From positions 1 to 64,000 of the IMG/VR virus record IMGVR_UViG_3300034102_002101: a DNA stretch of 64,000 nucleotides; one strand, 5' to 3'. The notes under the pieces were generated by a model. The model was given only the letters and a program-made list of their open reading frames with translations, was not told where the DNA came from and made no database searches. The first letter of the stretch is position 1; every line of letters starts with the position of its first letter. The position numbers were made by a program, and so were the translations under genes. Origin of the DNA: a virus. This document shows, one piece after another, positions 1 through 7,814 of this stretch.

Positions 1-22
1 TGTTGAACTAACCAAGTAATTT

Positions 23-520
23 ATGGAAATTAAACCAATTACTAAATTTCGTGTAGATTCATGTGAATTCAACACAAAAGAAGAAGCAGAAGAATATATT
101 CGTAGCAAAACCGATAAGTCTTATATCACCAATAAGAACTTTGAACTACTGAATTATTACTCGTCTTCATTATCTTTTATTCCTTGTATCGATGATAACG
201 ATAAATCATTACGAGTGTTCATCAAGCGTTTCAACAATACGGATCAAGGTGATGGTTGGGAGGATTTGCTTGGAAGAGAACATCTTAGATATGTTGAGTA
301 TAACCTAACAGTCATAAGTTCCAATGACTTCGTAAATAAATTTATCGATGAGTCTGCTACATATTCAATCGAAGCACAAGATTTGGGTCAATTGATTTCT
401 GCCTTGCGATATCATATCCCAATGATGAATGACACGGATTGTAGCCCAGAAATTATTTACCAAGATGTTCTTGACGCATTGAGTATGATACAGTATGAAC
501 CTGTTTACATTTATGACTAA
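23..520 (+). CDS. hypothetical protein, 165 aa
   Basis: An open frame with AT-rich phage-like codon use that begins MEIKPITKFRV and is acidic overall. No domain, signal peptide or membrane segment is recognisable. It is first in a run of closely packed + strand genes, and its stop codon overlaps the start of the next gene. Function unknown. Confidence 0.75.
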   Translation: MEIKPITKFRVDSCEFNTKEEAEEYIRSKTDKSYITNKNFELLNYYSSSLSFIPCIDDNDKSLRVFIKRFNNTDQGDGWEDLLGREHLRYVEYNLTVISSNDFVNKFIDESATYSIEAQDLGQLISALRYHIPMMNDTDCSPEIIYQDVLDALSMIQYEPVYIYD

Positions 521-992
521 AAATCGATACAAGGTTCTTACTCCTACGCTTGGAATGTATTGGGTTGAAAAACCACCAATCCAATCGATGACTAGAGAAT
601 ATGTAATTCTAAATAGGAAAAGAATTGATCCGATTTTTAGTAGAAATGGGCATTATTATGACAGGAAATTAAAGTTTTCTTGGTTTGAATTTTCTGGTGA
701 GGCTTATATTCTTGATGATTATTCAAAATATAAATCAAACCAATTCCATTGGTTCTTTGATGATATTAGGTTGGCAGAAAGAGCTAATAAAAGATTAGAT
801 AAGGATGCTATCGAACCAATTAGAAAATTAATTAAACTTGGACTTGCTTCAAAAGAACAAATCGATATGTTAGAAGATGACAACATAATCGAAAAGAGGG
901 GATTACATGCAAAGGATGTACGTTATAGGTTTTTAAAGTTCTGTAAGGGTAGAAATATTAAAATTACTATTAAGGTTATTCCGCTACCATGA
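513..992 (+). CDS. hypothetical protein, 159 aa
   Basis: The start chosen is the ATG at 513, in the frequent 'attt-ATG' context and overlapping the upstream stop. An in-frame ATG at 495 would add six residues inside the upstream gene. The protein has many aromatic and basic residues with a lysine-rich C-terminal third. No family is recognised. It overlaps the next gene by 4 bases, so translation is probably coupled. Confidence 0.72.
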   Translation: MTKNRYKVLTPTLGMYWVEKPPIQSMTREYVILNRKRIDPIFSRNGHYYDRKLKFSWFEFSGEAYILDDYSKYKSNQFHWFFDDIRLAERANKRLDKDAIEPIRKLIKLGLASKEQIDMLEDDNIIEKRGLHAKDVRYRFLKFCKGRNIKITIKVIPLP

Positions 993-1228
993 AAATATTC
1001 AGTTTAGTTCACAATTACTACGATTATTGTAATAATTGGGAAAATTCATTGGGATATTTCACGAATAGAGAATTAGCTGAGTATCTTTGTTGGGAATTGG
1101 GTAAAAAGTACGACAATATCAATGACCAGCATTCTTTCTGGGTACAAGAGATTTTTGTTGACAATTCCGAATTGGAGTCATACGCTTCTATATTGAATCA
1201 AATCGAACAAAAATTAAATGTCAACTAA
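989..1228 (+). CDS. hypothetical small protein, 79 aa
   Basis: Starts inside the upstream stop (ATGA) and contains several Trp and Tyr residues. It is predicted soluble. No family is recognised, and it belongs to the same run of overlapping accessory genes. Confidence 0.7.
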   Translation: MKIFSLVHNYYDYCNNWENSLGYFTNRELAEYLCWELGKKYDNINDQHSFWVQEIFVDNSELESYASILNQIEQKLNVN

Positions 1229-1328
1229 GAGCTTATTTATATGTATGATCGTGTTTACGGGAGTATCTGCAATATTACTGGCTATTGATTTTGTGTTATT
1301 AATTATTAAATATATCAATGAAAACTAA
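1218..1328 (+). CDS. small single-pass membrane peptide, 36 aa
   Basis: A short frame from the ATG at 1218 that overlaps both neighbours. It has a polar N-terminus (MSTK), about 24 hydrophobic residues from residue 6, and a short KYINEN tail, so it reads as one transmembrane helix. It fills the gap before the lipoprotein gene, to which it may be translationally coupled. Could be a spurious frame, but composition and packing favour a real gene. Confidence 0.5.
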   Translation: MSTKSLFICMIVFTGVSAILLAIDFVLLIIKYINEN

Positions 1329-1563
1329 ACTTATCTGTATCTTATCGGTTCTTCTGCTATGTGGTTGTAATTCCCCTAGCATCAATGAGAAATATACCGT
1401 AATTTCGTGTGTTTTGGATGGTGATGGTACATATTCCATAGAGATTTCAAAGAATTTTATTGGTATAAGGGGATCACCAGTCAAAGAGGTTTATCGCCTC
1501 AATTCAAATACCCCACTCAATGTTGGTAAGGATCACATTATTCGTATGGAGGAAGTAAAGTGA
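1318..1563 (+). CDS. putative lipoprotein, 81 aa
   Basis: The N-terminus is a lipoprotein signal: two lysines, a hydrophobic stretch (ICILSVLLL) and a lipobox-like LCGC ending at Cys17, followed by NSPS. The mature part is about 64 residues and probably membrane-anchored in the periplasm or cell surface. Phage lipoproteins of this size often act in lysis or superinfection exclusion, but nothing here decides the role. Cys at the -2 position of the lipobox is slightly unusual. Confidence 0.72.
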   Translation: MKTKLICILSVLLLCGCNSPSINEKYTVISCVLDGDGTYSIEISKNFIGIRGSPVKEVYRLNSNTPLNVGKDHIIRMEEVK

Positions 1564-1745
1564 TTTATTACCGCATCAAGAAAACTGGAGAACGTGTGTA
1601 TGTTGCGCAATCTAAACAACGTCCATCTTCACCTTACCCAACACGCGAAACTGTTTATAGGGTAAAAGATGGACATGCTCTATCGGGTTACACAATGGAC
1701 CATATCGTATTAGAGAAGGATTGGATTAACCCAAAAAAGAAATGA
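1560..1745 (+). CDS. hypothetical small basic protein, 61 aa
   Basis: Starts with GTG at 1560 overlapping the lipoprotein stop codon, and ends overlapping the next ATG. It is basic and rich in Tyr, Arg and Lys. No family recognised. Confidence 0.65.
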   Translation: MIYYRIKKTGERVYVAQSKQRPSSPYPTRETVYRVKDGHALSGYTMDHIVLEKDWINPKKK

Positions 1746-1963
1746 TCGATAATAAAACAGTTTTAACACTTACAACGGAAAATGAGCTAATCCTCCTCAG
1801 AAAAGTTATCGATGATACTTTTTGGAACGATACCGAGAATATTTTTTGTATTCCCGTGAACAGACTAGATGATAATGAAATATTAAAAACGAGTAATCTT
1901 CTCGGTATAAATGTTGGAGAGTATAACTACATTATCTGCGAATCGGATTATACAACACCATAA
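1742..1963 (+). CDS. hypothetical small acidic protein, 73 aa
   Basis: ATGA overlap with the upstream gene. Acidic and apparently globular, with no family recognised. The end of the frame is confirmed by the next gene starting four bases downstream. Confidence 0.68.
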   Translation: MIDNKTVLTLTTENELILLRKVIDDTFWNDTENIFCIPVNRLDDNEILKTSNLLGINVGEYNYIICESDYTTP

Positions 1964-1967
1964 TAAA

Positions 1968-2216
1968 ATGAACCATAGAAAAATATTAACTAATATTGTT
2001 AAGGAATACCTTAACTTAAATGATCTAGTTGTACTAGATGATTCAACCATGCTAATCGACGTTGGTGCCGATGAACTTGATATCGTAGAAATTGCTATGG
2101 GTATCGAAGATGAAACGAATATCGATATTTTTTGGGATGGAAATAATGATATGGAATATAATGAAATGATGAAGCTCACGTTTGGCGATATTCTAAAATT
2201 GATGGAGCGTGGTTAA
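1968..2216 (+). CDS. acyl carrier protein-like protein lacking the attachment serine
   Basis: From the ATG at 1968 the product is 82 aa, the usual ACP length. The middle reads DVGADELDIVEIAMGIEDE, which aligns with the classic ACP stretch (D-S-L-D-x-V-E-L followed by an E/D-rich helix). In true ACPs a serine in 'DSL' carries the 4'-phosphopantetheine; here that position is glutamate (DEL). So the fold is likely ACP, but it cannot be loaded in the normal way. It may be a scaffold or partner-binding domain. A longer frame from 1911 overlaps the upstream gene and is less likely. Confidence 0.66.
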   Translation: MNHRKILTNIVKEYLNLNDLVVLDDSTMLIDVGADELDIVEIAMGIEDETNIDIFWDGNNDMEYNEMMKLTFGDILKLMERG

Positions 2217-2217
2217 T

Positions 2218-2505
2218 ATGAAAAATAGAATTGAAATTTACAATCCCATCTGTGATTATTACGAAAACAATCCAAAGGCTGACTGCACCACATTACAGAG
2301 CGAATGGGGTTATCAATATAATGCTACCTATGGTGGTAACAATTGGATGGCTGAAAGAATCTTCGAATTGAAGAAAATTGGCTACACCGAAGGAAAATAC
2401 CATAATGGAAATGGTGGTGATAATGATTTTCTAGTAATTGACCACAAAAACAAGAAATTTGAATTTGGAGAAAATGGTGATTTGCAACCGAAGGAGATAA
2501 TTTAA
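2218..2505 (+). CDS. hypothetical protein, 95 aa
   Basis: ATG at 2218 is preferred over an in-frame GTG at 2209. The product is rich in Asn, Gly and aromatic residues with an 'NGNGGDND' turn-rich segment. No family recognised. It is followed immediately by the next gene. Confidence 0.68.
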   Translation: MKNRIEIYNPICDYYENNPKADCTTLQSEWGYQYNATYGGNNWMAERIFELKKIGYTEGKYHNGNGGDNDFLVIDHKNKKFEFGENGDLQPKEII

Positions 2506-2506
2506 A

Positions 2507-2698
2507 ATGGAAAACAATAAAACAGACCCATCCACTTTACCAAAAGATGTTCTAGAAAAGCTATTAGCAATTCGTGACGCTCTGTTGAATGATAATTTAA
2601 ACGAGGCTTACCATCAGCTTTACTCAATTGCTGATCCGGAATTTTCTTCTTATTTTCCGTGGGATAAAATGGAAGAAGCAGTTAAAAATACCGAATAA
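2507..2698 (+). CDS. hypothetical small acidic protein, 63 aa
   Basis: Short, acidic and probably all-helical (LPKDVLEKLLAIRDALLNDN). It has an 'aaaATG' start context and sits one base after the upstream stop. Function unknown. Confidence 0.68.
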   Translation: MENNKTDPSTLPKDVLEKLLAIRDALLNDNLNEAYHQLYSIADPEFSSYFPWDKMEEAVKNTE

Positions 2699-2699
2699 T

Positions 2700-3041
2700 A
2701 TGGACACAAAAGAAGAAATTTTGGAAGTGACGACGAAGTTTGTCATTAATGGACTTGGTAGTAGTTGGATTCTACATGAATGCCTGACTCATTACCAGCT
2801 AGATGATATCCCACACGATCAACTTCTTTATCGATTGAATCGTGCAGCACTCCAAATTGATGATTACATTTCTGTCCGTGAAGAGATATGGTCATTCATG
2901 CATAATAAGGAATACCAAAAAGCTAAGGAAGCTATGCTTGAGTTTTCTGTTCTTTGTGCTCTTGTTGGTAGCGCAGCGGATACCGAAATTGAATTAGAAA
3001 TTGAGAATCGTGAGTGGGAAAATTCAGAAAAATCTAAATAA
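2700..3041 (+). CDS. hypothetical helical protein, 113 aa
   Basis: The ATG at 2700 follows the upstream stop directly and gives a coherent acidic, mostly helical protein. A longer frame starting inside the upstream gene is less likely. No motif recognised. Confidence 0.68.
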   Translation: MDTKEEILEVTTKFVINGLGSSWILHECLTHYQLDDIPHDQLLYRLNRAALQIDDYISVREEIWSFMHNKEYQKAKEAMLEFSVLCALVGSAADTEIELEIENREWENSEKSK

Positions 3042-3042
3042 C

Positions 3043-3273
3043 ATGGCTGGACATATCGTAAATTTTCAGGGTGGATGGGCACATATTTCCTGTGCCGATA
3101 TCTATCGATATCATGGTGTAACTTTCGAAATGCATCGATATTGTGGCCCGATGCGGTGCCGGAAAGATGGGGAACCATCTAATGTGAACATGGGTAGAAA
3201 GTTTTGGAAAATGTTCAAAGAATGGGATAAATTGAGTCCTAGTAAGAAAAAGAAGACACTGATCTTTTCTTAA
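3043..3273 (+). CDS. hypothetical small protein, 76 aa
   Basis: The start at 3043 (MAGHIVNFQGGW) fits the gene spacing better than an in-frame upstream codon at 3001. Cys and His residues are scattered (HISCAD, HRYCG, MRCRK), so metal binding is possible but there is no clear zinc-finger spacing. The C-terminus is lysine-rich. It is the last gene before a promoter-like sequence. Confidence 0.62.
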   Translation: MAGHIVNFQGGWAHISCADIYRYHGVTFEMHRYCGPMRCRKDGEPSNVNMGRKFWKMFKEWDKLSPSKKKKTLIFS

Positions 3274-3281
3274 TTTTGTTG

Positions 3282-3309
3282 TTTACTTCTTGGAAAGTTG
3301 TGGTAGGGT
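3282..3309 (+). promoter_or_regulatory. promoter of the TTKACTT-N10-TGTG family
   Basis: TTTACTT at 3282-3288, ten bases, then TGTGGTAGGGT at 3299-3309, seven bases before the next start codon. Near-identical elements occur at 10384-10411 and 13747-13774 with the same spacing. This points to one promoter class, a -35-like TTKACTT with an extended -10-like box. Confidence 0.6.
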
Positions 3310-3315
3310 TTGTTT

Positions 3316-3549
3316 ATGGACATAAAAAACTCACTAAAAATAGTATCTGATAACATTAAATACTTCAATGAAGTTAAAAATTTCTCCAAGAAAAAACTAC
3401 TTGAATCTGTTAGTGGGACTAAAAATGTGTTCATTGACTATAACGGATTTGAAGTTATATCAGAAACACAAATAAGGGTACACTACACTCGCAGTTATGG
3501 AGATATGGAAGACAGTGATTATATTACCGTTGATATTAATAACCTATGA
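3316..3549 (+). CDS. hypothetical protein, 77 aa
   Basis: First gene behind the promoter at 3282-3309; ATG at 3316 in 'gttt-ATG' context. It has a mixed helix/strand pattern, is lysine-rich at the N-terminus and acidic at the C-terminus. No family recognised. It overlaps the next gene by four bases. Confidence 0.68.
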   Translation: MDIKNSLKIVSDNIKYFNEVKNFSKKKLLESVSGTKNVFIDYNGFEVISETQIRVHYTRSYGDMEDSDYITVDINNL

Positions 3550-3884
3550 AAACACAATTTGAAATTTGGTGGGAGCAGCACGAAGGTTCCAAAGTGCAGC
3601 CGCCTGTTATGTCTCTAGCACTAAAAGAATTAGCGGAATCTGCGTGGAATGAAGCAAAGAATAGTTCTACTGGAAATATTTGGATAGTAACAATTCCATT
3701 GAAAGAATTGGCTACTCTTGTAAATCTAAATGATAATTACTTAAATAGTGTGAGAGTTATTACACACAAAACAAAAGAAATTATCACTGGTTACAATTAC
3801 AACGAAGCTAGATTCTCAACTACTGAGAATAGTATAGATTTACTTACTAACATGTCTTTGGAAGTAGAGATTTGGGGAAAATAA
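3546..3884 (+). CDS. phage protein with MKxQFxxWW N-terminal motif, 112 aa
   Basis: The N-terminal 38 residues (MKTQFEIWWEQH ... LALKELAESAWNEAK) match those of the protein at 6524-6832 (MKSQFQVWWGKQ ... LIKEVALSAWNAS). The two thus share a small N-terminal module of the sort often found in phage accessory proteins. The C-terminal halves differ: here a 70-residue strand-rich part. Function unknown. Confidence 0.7.
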   Translation: MKTQFEIWWEQHEGSKVQPPVMSLALKELAESAWNEAKNSSTGNIWIVTIPLKELATLVNLNDNYLNSVRVITHKTKEIITGYNYNEARFSTTENSIDLLTNMSLEVEIWGK

Positions 3885-3887
3885 TTT

Positions 3888-4193
3888 ATGAACAAACTTA
3901 AAAATTTTTTACGCAACGTATTCATCAATAGTGGTCTTATCAAAGAATTACTTCTTTCTTTGGGTGGAATTATTGGTGGGCCATTGATACTTGCAATTCC
4001 TAGTGGTATCACGGGACTTATCACTTGTAGTCTTTTTGGATTCGATATCTTTAAAGGTGAGGCTATGAACCAGTTTTCGAGAGTGATCCTTAATGGATTT
4101 TTTATTGATATTGGTTTAGTTTTTATTCTTTGTTTGGTATTATGTATCTTTAAGGCTCTGGATTTTATTAACGATGCTTGGAAAAATGCTTAA
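3888..4193 (+). CDS. membrane protein, 101 aa
   Basis: It has a basic N-terminus, a long hydrophobic Gly/Ile-rich segment at about residues 20-55 and a second one at about residues 73-95, with a short charged end. Two to three transmembrane helices are likely. The size and shape would fit a holin-like or exclusion protein, but the sequence shows no specific family. Confidence 0.65.
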   Translation: MNKLKNFLRNVFINSGLIKELLLSLGGIIGGPLILAIPSGITGLITCSLFGFDIFKGEAMNQFSRVILNGFFIDIGLVFILCLVLCIFKALDFINDAWKNA

Positions 4194-4196
4194 CCT

Positions 4197-4607
4197 ATGA
4201 AACCAGAAGAACAAAGAATTGCTATTGCTAAGGCTTGTGGATGGAAACAATTATTTAAGGGTGAACACGATAGATACTTAAGATTTTCCCCTCCACCGGA
4301 ACGTAAACCGGAATATAAATATGGGGCGTATATTCAGGGCATTGGTCATACAAGTATTCTTAAAAAAGAGTATCTTGTTGATGAATTGCCAGATTATTTG
4401 AATGATCTAAATGAAATACACGAAGCCGAAAAAACACTTAATCGCGGACAAAAATCCGATTTTCAAAGTTATCTGGGAGAAATGTTTCCTCGTGACTCGG
4501 ATGGTGATTCAACTGGTTGGGAAGGTATGTTTAGTCGAGCTATACACGCTACCGCTTCACAAAGATCAGAAGCAGTATTAAAATGTCTTTCTCTATGGAG
4601 AGATTAA
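4197..4607 (+). CDS. phage accessory protein (PDYLNDLN / HATxxQR family), 136 aa
   Basis: Contains MKPEEQRIAIAKACGW at the start, LPDYLNDLNEIHEAEK in the middle and IHATASQRSEAVLKCLSLW at the end. The same three blocks occur in the protein at 11663-12112, so the two are paralogues about 7 kb apart. This pattern recurs in small early proteins of many phages (DUF2591-like); no biochemical role is established. Confidence 0.7.
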   Translation: MKPEEQRIAIAKACGWKQLFKGEHDRYLRFSPPPERKPEYKYGAYIQGIGHTSILKKEYLVDELPDYLNDLNEIHEAEKTLNRGQKSDFQSYLGEMFPRDSDGDSTGWEGMFSRAIHATASQRSEAVLKCLSLWRD

Positions 4608-4623
4608 TAATTTGTAAATTTTA

Positions 4624-5253
4624 ATGACAAAATATTTACGACCACAAGCAACAGCTATTTGCGTAGTCTGTAACAAAGAATTTCAATCGGTGAGAAGTAA
4701 AATCGTAAACGGAGAAAGAAAATGCTGTTCCATATCGTGTAGAGGGCGATTAGCAGTATCTAAACAAAAAAATGGAGGAAGAAAACCTAAGCATGGTGGC
4801 TGTGTAAACGGAGAATTATCTCCGTTGTATCAAAGATGGGCGGGTATGAAGGCTAGATGTCATTCTGAGTCATGTGTAAAATATGGTGGGTATGGAGCCA
4901 GAGGGATAACCGTATGTGAAGAGTGGAGAAATAATTTCAAAAATTTCGAAACTTGGGCATTAGCAAATGGATTTTCCGATAATCTTCAAATAGATAGAAT
5001 AGATAATTATAATGGATATAGTCCGGAAAACTGTCGATGGGTAACATGTATACAAAATCAGGCTAATAGACGCAGAAGTATAATTTTTCCGTCTGGAGAA
5101 ACCACCGCACAGGTGGCGCGGAGATTAGGAATGTCACCAAACTCAATTAGAGAAAGAATTAAAAGAGGAATGACAATGGAGCAAGCGATGACTATCCCAT
5201 CTGTTCCGAATGGAATAGAAAGAAAAACTTTCAAACTTAAACCTTTGGACTGA
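4624..5253 (+). CDS. HNH-family homing endonuclease-like protein, 209 aa
   Basis: An N-terminal zinc ribbon is formed by Cys13-x2-Cys16 and Cys35-x3-Cys39. The central part (about residues 69-150) has the signature of phage HNH-type homing enzymes: LYQRWAGMKARC, YGGYGARGITVCEEW, NFKNFETWA, IDRIDNYNGYSPENCRW and QANRR. The C-terminal part (TAQVARRLGMSPNSIRERI) is a helix-turn-helix probably used for target recognition. It stands alone between accessory genes rather than in an intron, so it is probably a free-standing mobile endonuclease gene. Confidence 0.82.
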   Translation: MTKYLRPQATAICVVCNKEFQSVRSKIVNGERKCCSISCRGRLAVSKQKNGGRKPKHGGCVNGELSPLYQRWAGMKARCHSESCVKYGGYGARGITVCEEWRNNFKNFETWALANGFSDNLQIDRIDNYNGYSPENCRWVTCIQNQANRRRSIIFPSGETTAQVARRLGMSPNSIRERIKRGMTMEQAMTIPSVPNGIERKTFKLKPLD

Positions 5254-5257
5254 ATAA

Positions 5258-5479
5258 ATGAATAATAAATTAGTTATTGTGGATGATATTTCTAAAAACT
5301 GTCCATACACAGAAGAAGAAATTGATGCTTTAAAAGCATCATATGAGAATACCCCTGTTCAACAGTCTCCATCTGAAATAAATGAAGAAAAGCATTTACC
5401 TCATTGGGAAAGAACCAGGTGTTATCGAGGTAAACATCGAAATAAAAATAACGGTGCATTTGGAAAGAAAAAGAAATGA
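5258..5479 (+). CDS. hypothetical small protein, 73 aa
   Basis: Acidic N-terminal half and a strongly basic, Arg/Lys/His-rich C-terminal third ending GKKKK, which suggests nucleic acid contact. No family recognised. Its stop overlaps the next start. Confidence 0.65.
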   Translation: MNNKLVIVDDISKNCPYTEEEIDALKASYENTPVQQSPSEINEEKHLPHWERTRCYRGKHRNKNNGAFGKKKK

Positions 5480-5646
5480 TAATTGTACATACTTGGGTAG
5501 ATGAAAAAACAAAGAAAGTAATGCTTGACTTCGGTGTTGATTGTGATACTGATGAAATCGTGGTGCTACCTTACGAACAACTCAACTGTGCAGAACAAGG
5601 AATTGAATATTGTCAAAAAACTGGATTATATTTTGCGAAGGAATAA
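5476..5646 (+). CDS. hypothetical small acidic protein, 56 aa
   Basis: The frame runs from the ATG at 5476 (overlapping the upstream TGA) to the TAA at 5644-5646. It starts MIIVHTWVDEKTKKVML and ends QKTGLYFAKE. Codon use and the coupling overlap support a real gene. Function unknown. Confidence 0.62.
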   Translation: MIIVHTWVDEKTKKVMLDFGVDCDTDEIVVLPYEQLNCAEQGIEYCQKTGLYFAKE

Positions 5647-5649
5647 TTT

Positions 5650-5865
5650 ATGACACTAAAAGATTTTAAACCAAACGAACTTCATTTATATATGAAGTTT
5701 AGATCTTTTATGGGTAAAATCGGAGAGATAGTAAAATTAGAAAAATACGCTCTGGAGGTAGATAGTTCAAGATGCTCCAATTTATTGATTACTATCAGAT
5801 GGGATAACGGAGAATTGGATGAAATAGAATACGAAATGAACTGCGAAATAGAATACATTGATTAA
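5650..5865 (+). CDS. hypothetical protein, 71 aa
   Basis: 'aattt-ATG' start three bases after the upstream stop. Strand-rich with alternating charged residues; small SH3-like or OB-like folds have this look, but no family can be assigned. Confidence 0.67.
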   Translation: MTLKDFKPNELHLYMKFRSFMGKIGEIVKLEKYALEVDSSRCSNLLITIRWDNGELDEIEYEMNCEIEYID

Positions 5866-5868
5866 TTT

Positions 5869-6069
5869 ATGAATTACAAAAGATTTAAGGAAATTTGGGA
5901 CTGTCTCGTGACAAATAGAATCCACAAGAAGACAAAACCGATTGCTCAGGTAGAAATCTCACAACATACAGAAGATGCGTTGATTGCATATGCCGATGGT
6001 GATACTAAACATTTTGATAAGATTCTATCACAATTTAAAAATGACGGAGATAGAGAGCTGGGTCAGTGA
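5869..6069 (+). CDS. hypothetical protein, 66 aa
   Basis: Basic N-terminal half and acidic C-terminal half, probably helical. Same 'aattt-ATG' start context and 3-base spacing as its neighbour. Function unknown. Confidence 0.66.
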   Translation: MNYKRFKEIWDCLVTNRIHKKTKPIAQVEISQHTEDALIAYADGDTKHFDKILSQFKNDGDRELGQ

Positions 6070-6077
6070 AATAATTT

Positions 6078-6527
6078 ATGATCCCCGTTTTTCAAACTAT
6101 AATAGATCAAGGAATTGGCAATTGTTGGTCTGCGTGCATGGCTTCTATTCTTGAAATTGGAATAGATGATATTCCAAATTTTGTAAAGGAAGCTTCAGAA
6201 AAAAGAACAAGTGCTGAATCACTAGCAAAGAAATGGTTAAAGGCGAGCGGTCTTTTTCTTCTTTGCGTTCCTTTACATAGAGGTGAAGAGTGGCTTGATG
6301 TAATTGATTTTTATCATTTGGAAGGTGCGTATTGCCTCATGTCTGTTCCTTCACAAAAATTCGAAGGAGGTTCACATGCTGTAGTAGGGCAATTCCAGAA
6401 ATGCTTAACAGAAGGTACGGTTCTTAATATTATTCACGATCCGAATCCGAATAATAAACCATATCCCCTCAACGTTAATATTAAACGAATCCAATTTATT
6501 GTAAACTTTAATCCAAAAATAGTATGA
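6078..6527 (+). CDS. papain-like (C39-type) cysteine protease-like protein, 149 aa
   Basis: The sequence has the layout of a minimal papain-fold/C39-like enzyme. QGIGNCWSACMASIL puts a nucleophile Cys16 at the start of a helix after a Gln10/Gly motif, GGSHAVVGQ supplies His100 in a strand, and IIHDPNP supplies Asp121. Such domains cleave Gly-type leader peptides, ubiquitin-like tails or peptide bonds. There is no transporter or export partner here, so a free intracellular role during takeover is more likely. The catalytic triad is visible but substrate and activity are inferred only. It overlaps the next gene by four bases. Confidence 0.66.
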   Translation: MIPVFQTIIDQGIGNCWSACMASILEIGIDDIPNFVKEASEKRTSAESLAKKWLKASGLFLLCVPLHRGEEWLDVIDFYHLEGAYCLMSVPSQKFEGGSHAVVGQFQKCLTEGTVLNIIHDPNPNNKPYPLNVNIKRIQFIVNFNPKIV

Positions 6528-6832
6528 AAAGTCAATTTCAGGTCTGGTGGGGTAAACAGAAAATAGAACATCCATTATCTTTTTTAATTAAGGAAGTCGC
6601 ACTGTCCGCATGGAATGCTTCTATTGCACCAAAATGGATTAAAATTACAGATGATGAGAAACCAAATGATAACGAATCGGTATTAGTTCATTTATCTAAC
6701 TCTACAGTCACCGAAGCCGTTTATTTCGAAAAATATAATTGCTATGACGAGCCGTATCTTGGTCAAAATAGTCGCACCACTTACACATCAGTAATTCATT
6801 GGAGAAAGATGCCGAAAGGACCGAAATTATGA
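6524..6832 (+). CDS. phage protein with MKxQFxxWW N-terminal motif, 102 aa
   Basis: The N-terminal 35 residues match those of the protein at 3546-3884. The C-terminal part (WIKITDDEKPNDNESVLVHL ... VIHWRKMP) resembles the DUF551-like block seen in many small phage proteins, where a 'W..I.D..P....VL' start and an 'THW.PLP'-type end flank a short strand region. Function unknown. Confidence 0.72.
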   Translation: MKSQFQVWWGKQKIEHPLSFLIKEVALSAWNASIAPKWIKITDDEKPNDNESVLVHLSNSTVTEAVYFEKYNCYDEPYLGQNSRTTYTSVIHWRKMPKGPKL

Positions 6833-7023
6833 ACGAAAAAGCCATTTCTGAGATAGAACGTAAATTGAAATTTGCATTACGTCGTCTTGACGAGAAACAG
6901 AAATACCATGAACAATGTGGTGGTGAAATGCTCTTGACATATCATGGTGGTCGTGCTATCGGTTATCTTGAAGGTAAGGTAGCAGTGCTTGAAGATTTGT
7001 TAGATATTTTAAAGGAAGAATAA
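6829..7023 (+). CDS. hypothetical coiled-coil protein, 64 aa
   Basis: ATG at 6829 overlaps the upstream TGA; an upstream in-frame start at 6799 is less likely. Long amphipathic helices (AISEIERKLKFALRRLDEKQ; AVLEDLLDILKEE) suggest a small helical hairpin. No family recognised. Confidence 0.68.
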   Translation: MNEKAISEIERKLKFALRRLDEKQKYHEQCGGEMLLTYHGGRAIGYLEGKVAVLEDLLDILKEE

Positions 7024-7027
7024 AATT

Positions 7028-7366
7028 ATGGGTAACTACGTCATTTGTAAAGACAAAGGTAAATTAAAGCTTGGTTGTTACGTTTATAGTCACAGTTCAA
7101 ATAGATTCTCTGTTGTGTTTGGAACAACCGATAAAACACACTATTTCGCCGATGAATTACCGTTTGAGATTATCGCAGATTTAATGTTTGATGAGAAAAG
7201 AGAATTGTGGACAGTATCTTACCCAAAAAATAATACGCTTAAAATTTATATGAAGGTTGTGGATGAATCCATTACAGAAGAGGTTATAAAGAAATTAAAA
7301 GGATTTAAAAAGTTCTTCGGTCATATGAATATTAAAAATATAGAATTTATGAAATATGCAGGCTAA
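7028..7366 (+). CDS. hypothetical protein, 112 aa
   Basis: Strand-rich and basic, with an 'aaatt-ATG' start context. It overlaps the next gene by 11 bases. No recognisable domain. Confidence 0.68.
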   Translation: MGNYVICKDKGKLKLGCYVYSHSSNRFSVVFGTTDKTHYFADELPFEIIADLMFDEKRELWTVSYPKNNTLKIYMKVVDESITEEVIKKLKGFKKFFGHMNIKNIEFMKYAG

Positions 7367-7652
7367 AGCATCAACAATAAAAAAGAAAATTCCGAGCTAT
7401 TGGTGGGATTTTGAAGGAGAAAATAAAATAATAGTAGAATCAGATGATGATAGATTTCCAGTTGTTGCAATTTTTATATATGACCCAATCAATGGTGGGG
7501 TTGAAGCTCAAGGTGATATGCTATCGTTTTGCAAAGAAAATGGTCTAGAAACCAGAATCGGTCAAGCAGGTGAAGCTATAAATAAAGCAGAAAATTATAT
7601 TTTAGATTTGAATTCTGGTAGAGTTAATCCTAGAAAATTAAAAGTATCATGA
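7356..7652 (+). CDS. hypothetical protein, 98 aa
   Basis: Acidic centre (IIVESDDDRFPVVAIFIYDP) with a basic C-terminal end; probably a small alpha/beta protein. Overlaps both neighbours. Function unknown. Confidence 0.66.
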   Translation: MQAKASTIKKKIPSYWWDFEGENKIIVESDDDRFPVVAIFIYDPINGGVEAQGDMLSFCKENGLETRIGQAGEAINKAENYILDLNSGRVNPRKLKVS

Positions 7653-7810
7653 CAAATAAACAAAAAGAAGAAATTGTGGAACTCTTGGAAAAGCACCGTA
7701 TTGAACGACCATTTTGCCAACATGATGAGGAATTGAATAAAAAACTAAATGAGCTTATCTTCGCTGTTAAGTCATCGTCGAAGTGGGTAAGCAAAATACC
7801 AATGTGGTAA
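7649..7810 (+). CDS. hypothetical small helical protein, 53 aa
   Basis: The frame from the ATG at 7649 (overlapping the upstream TGA) to the TAA at 7808-7810 begins MTNKQKEEIVELLEKHRIER and ends VSKIPMW. It is charged and helical. It fills an otherwise empty gap between two genes. Confidence 0.62.
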   Translation: MTNKQKEEIVELLEKHRIERPFCQHDEELNKKLNELIFAVKSSSKWVSKIPMW

Positions 7811-7814
7811 AATT

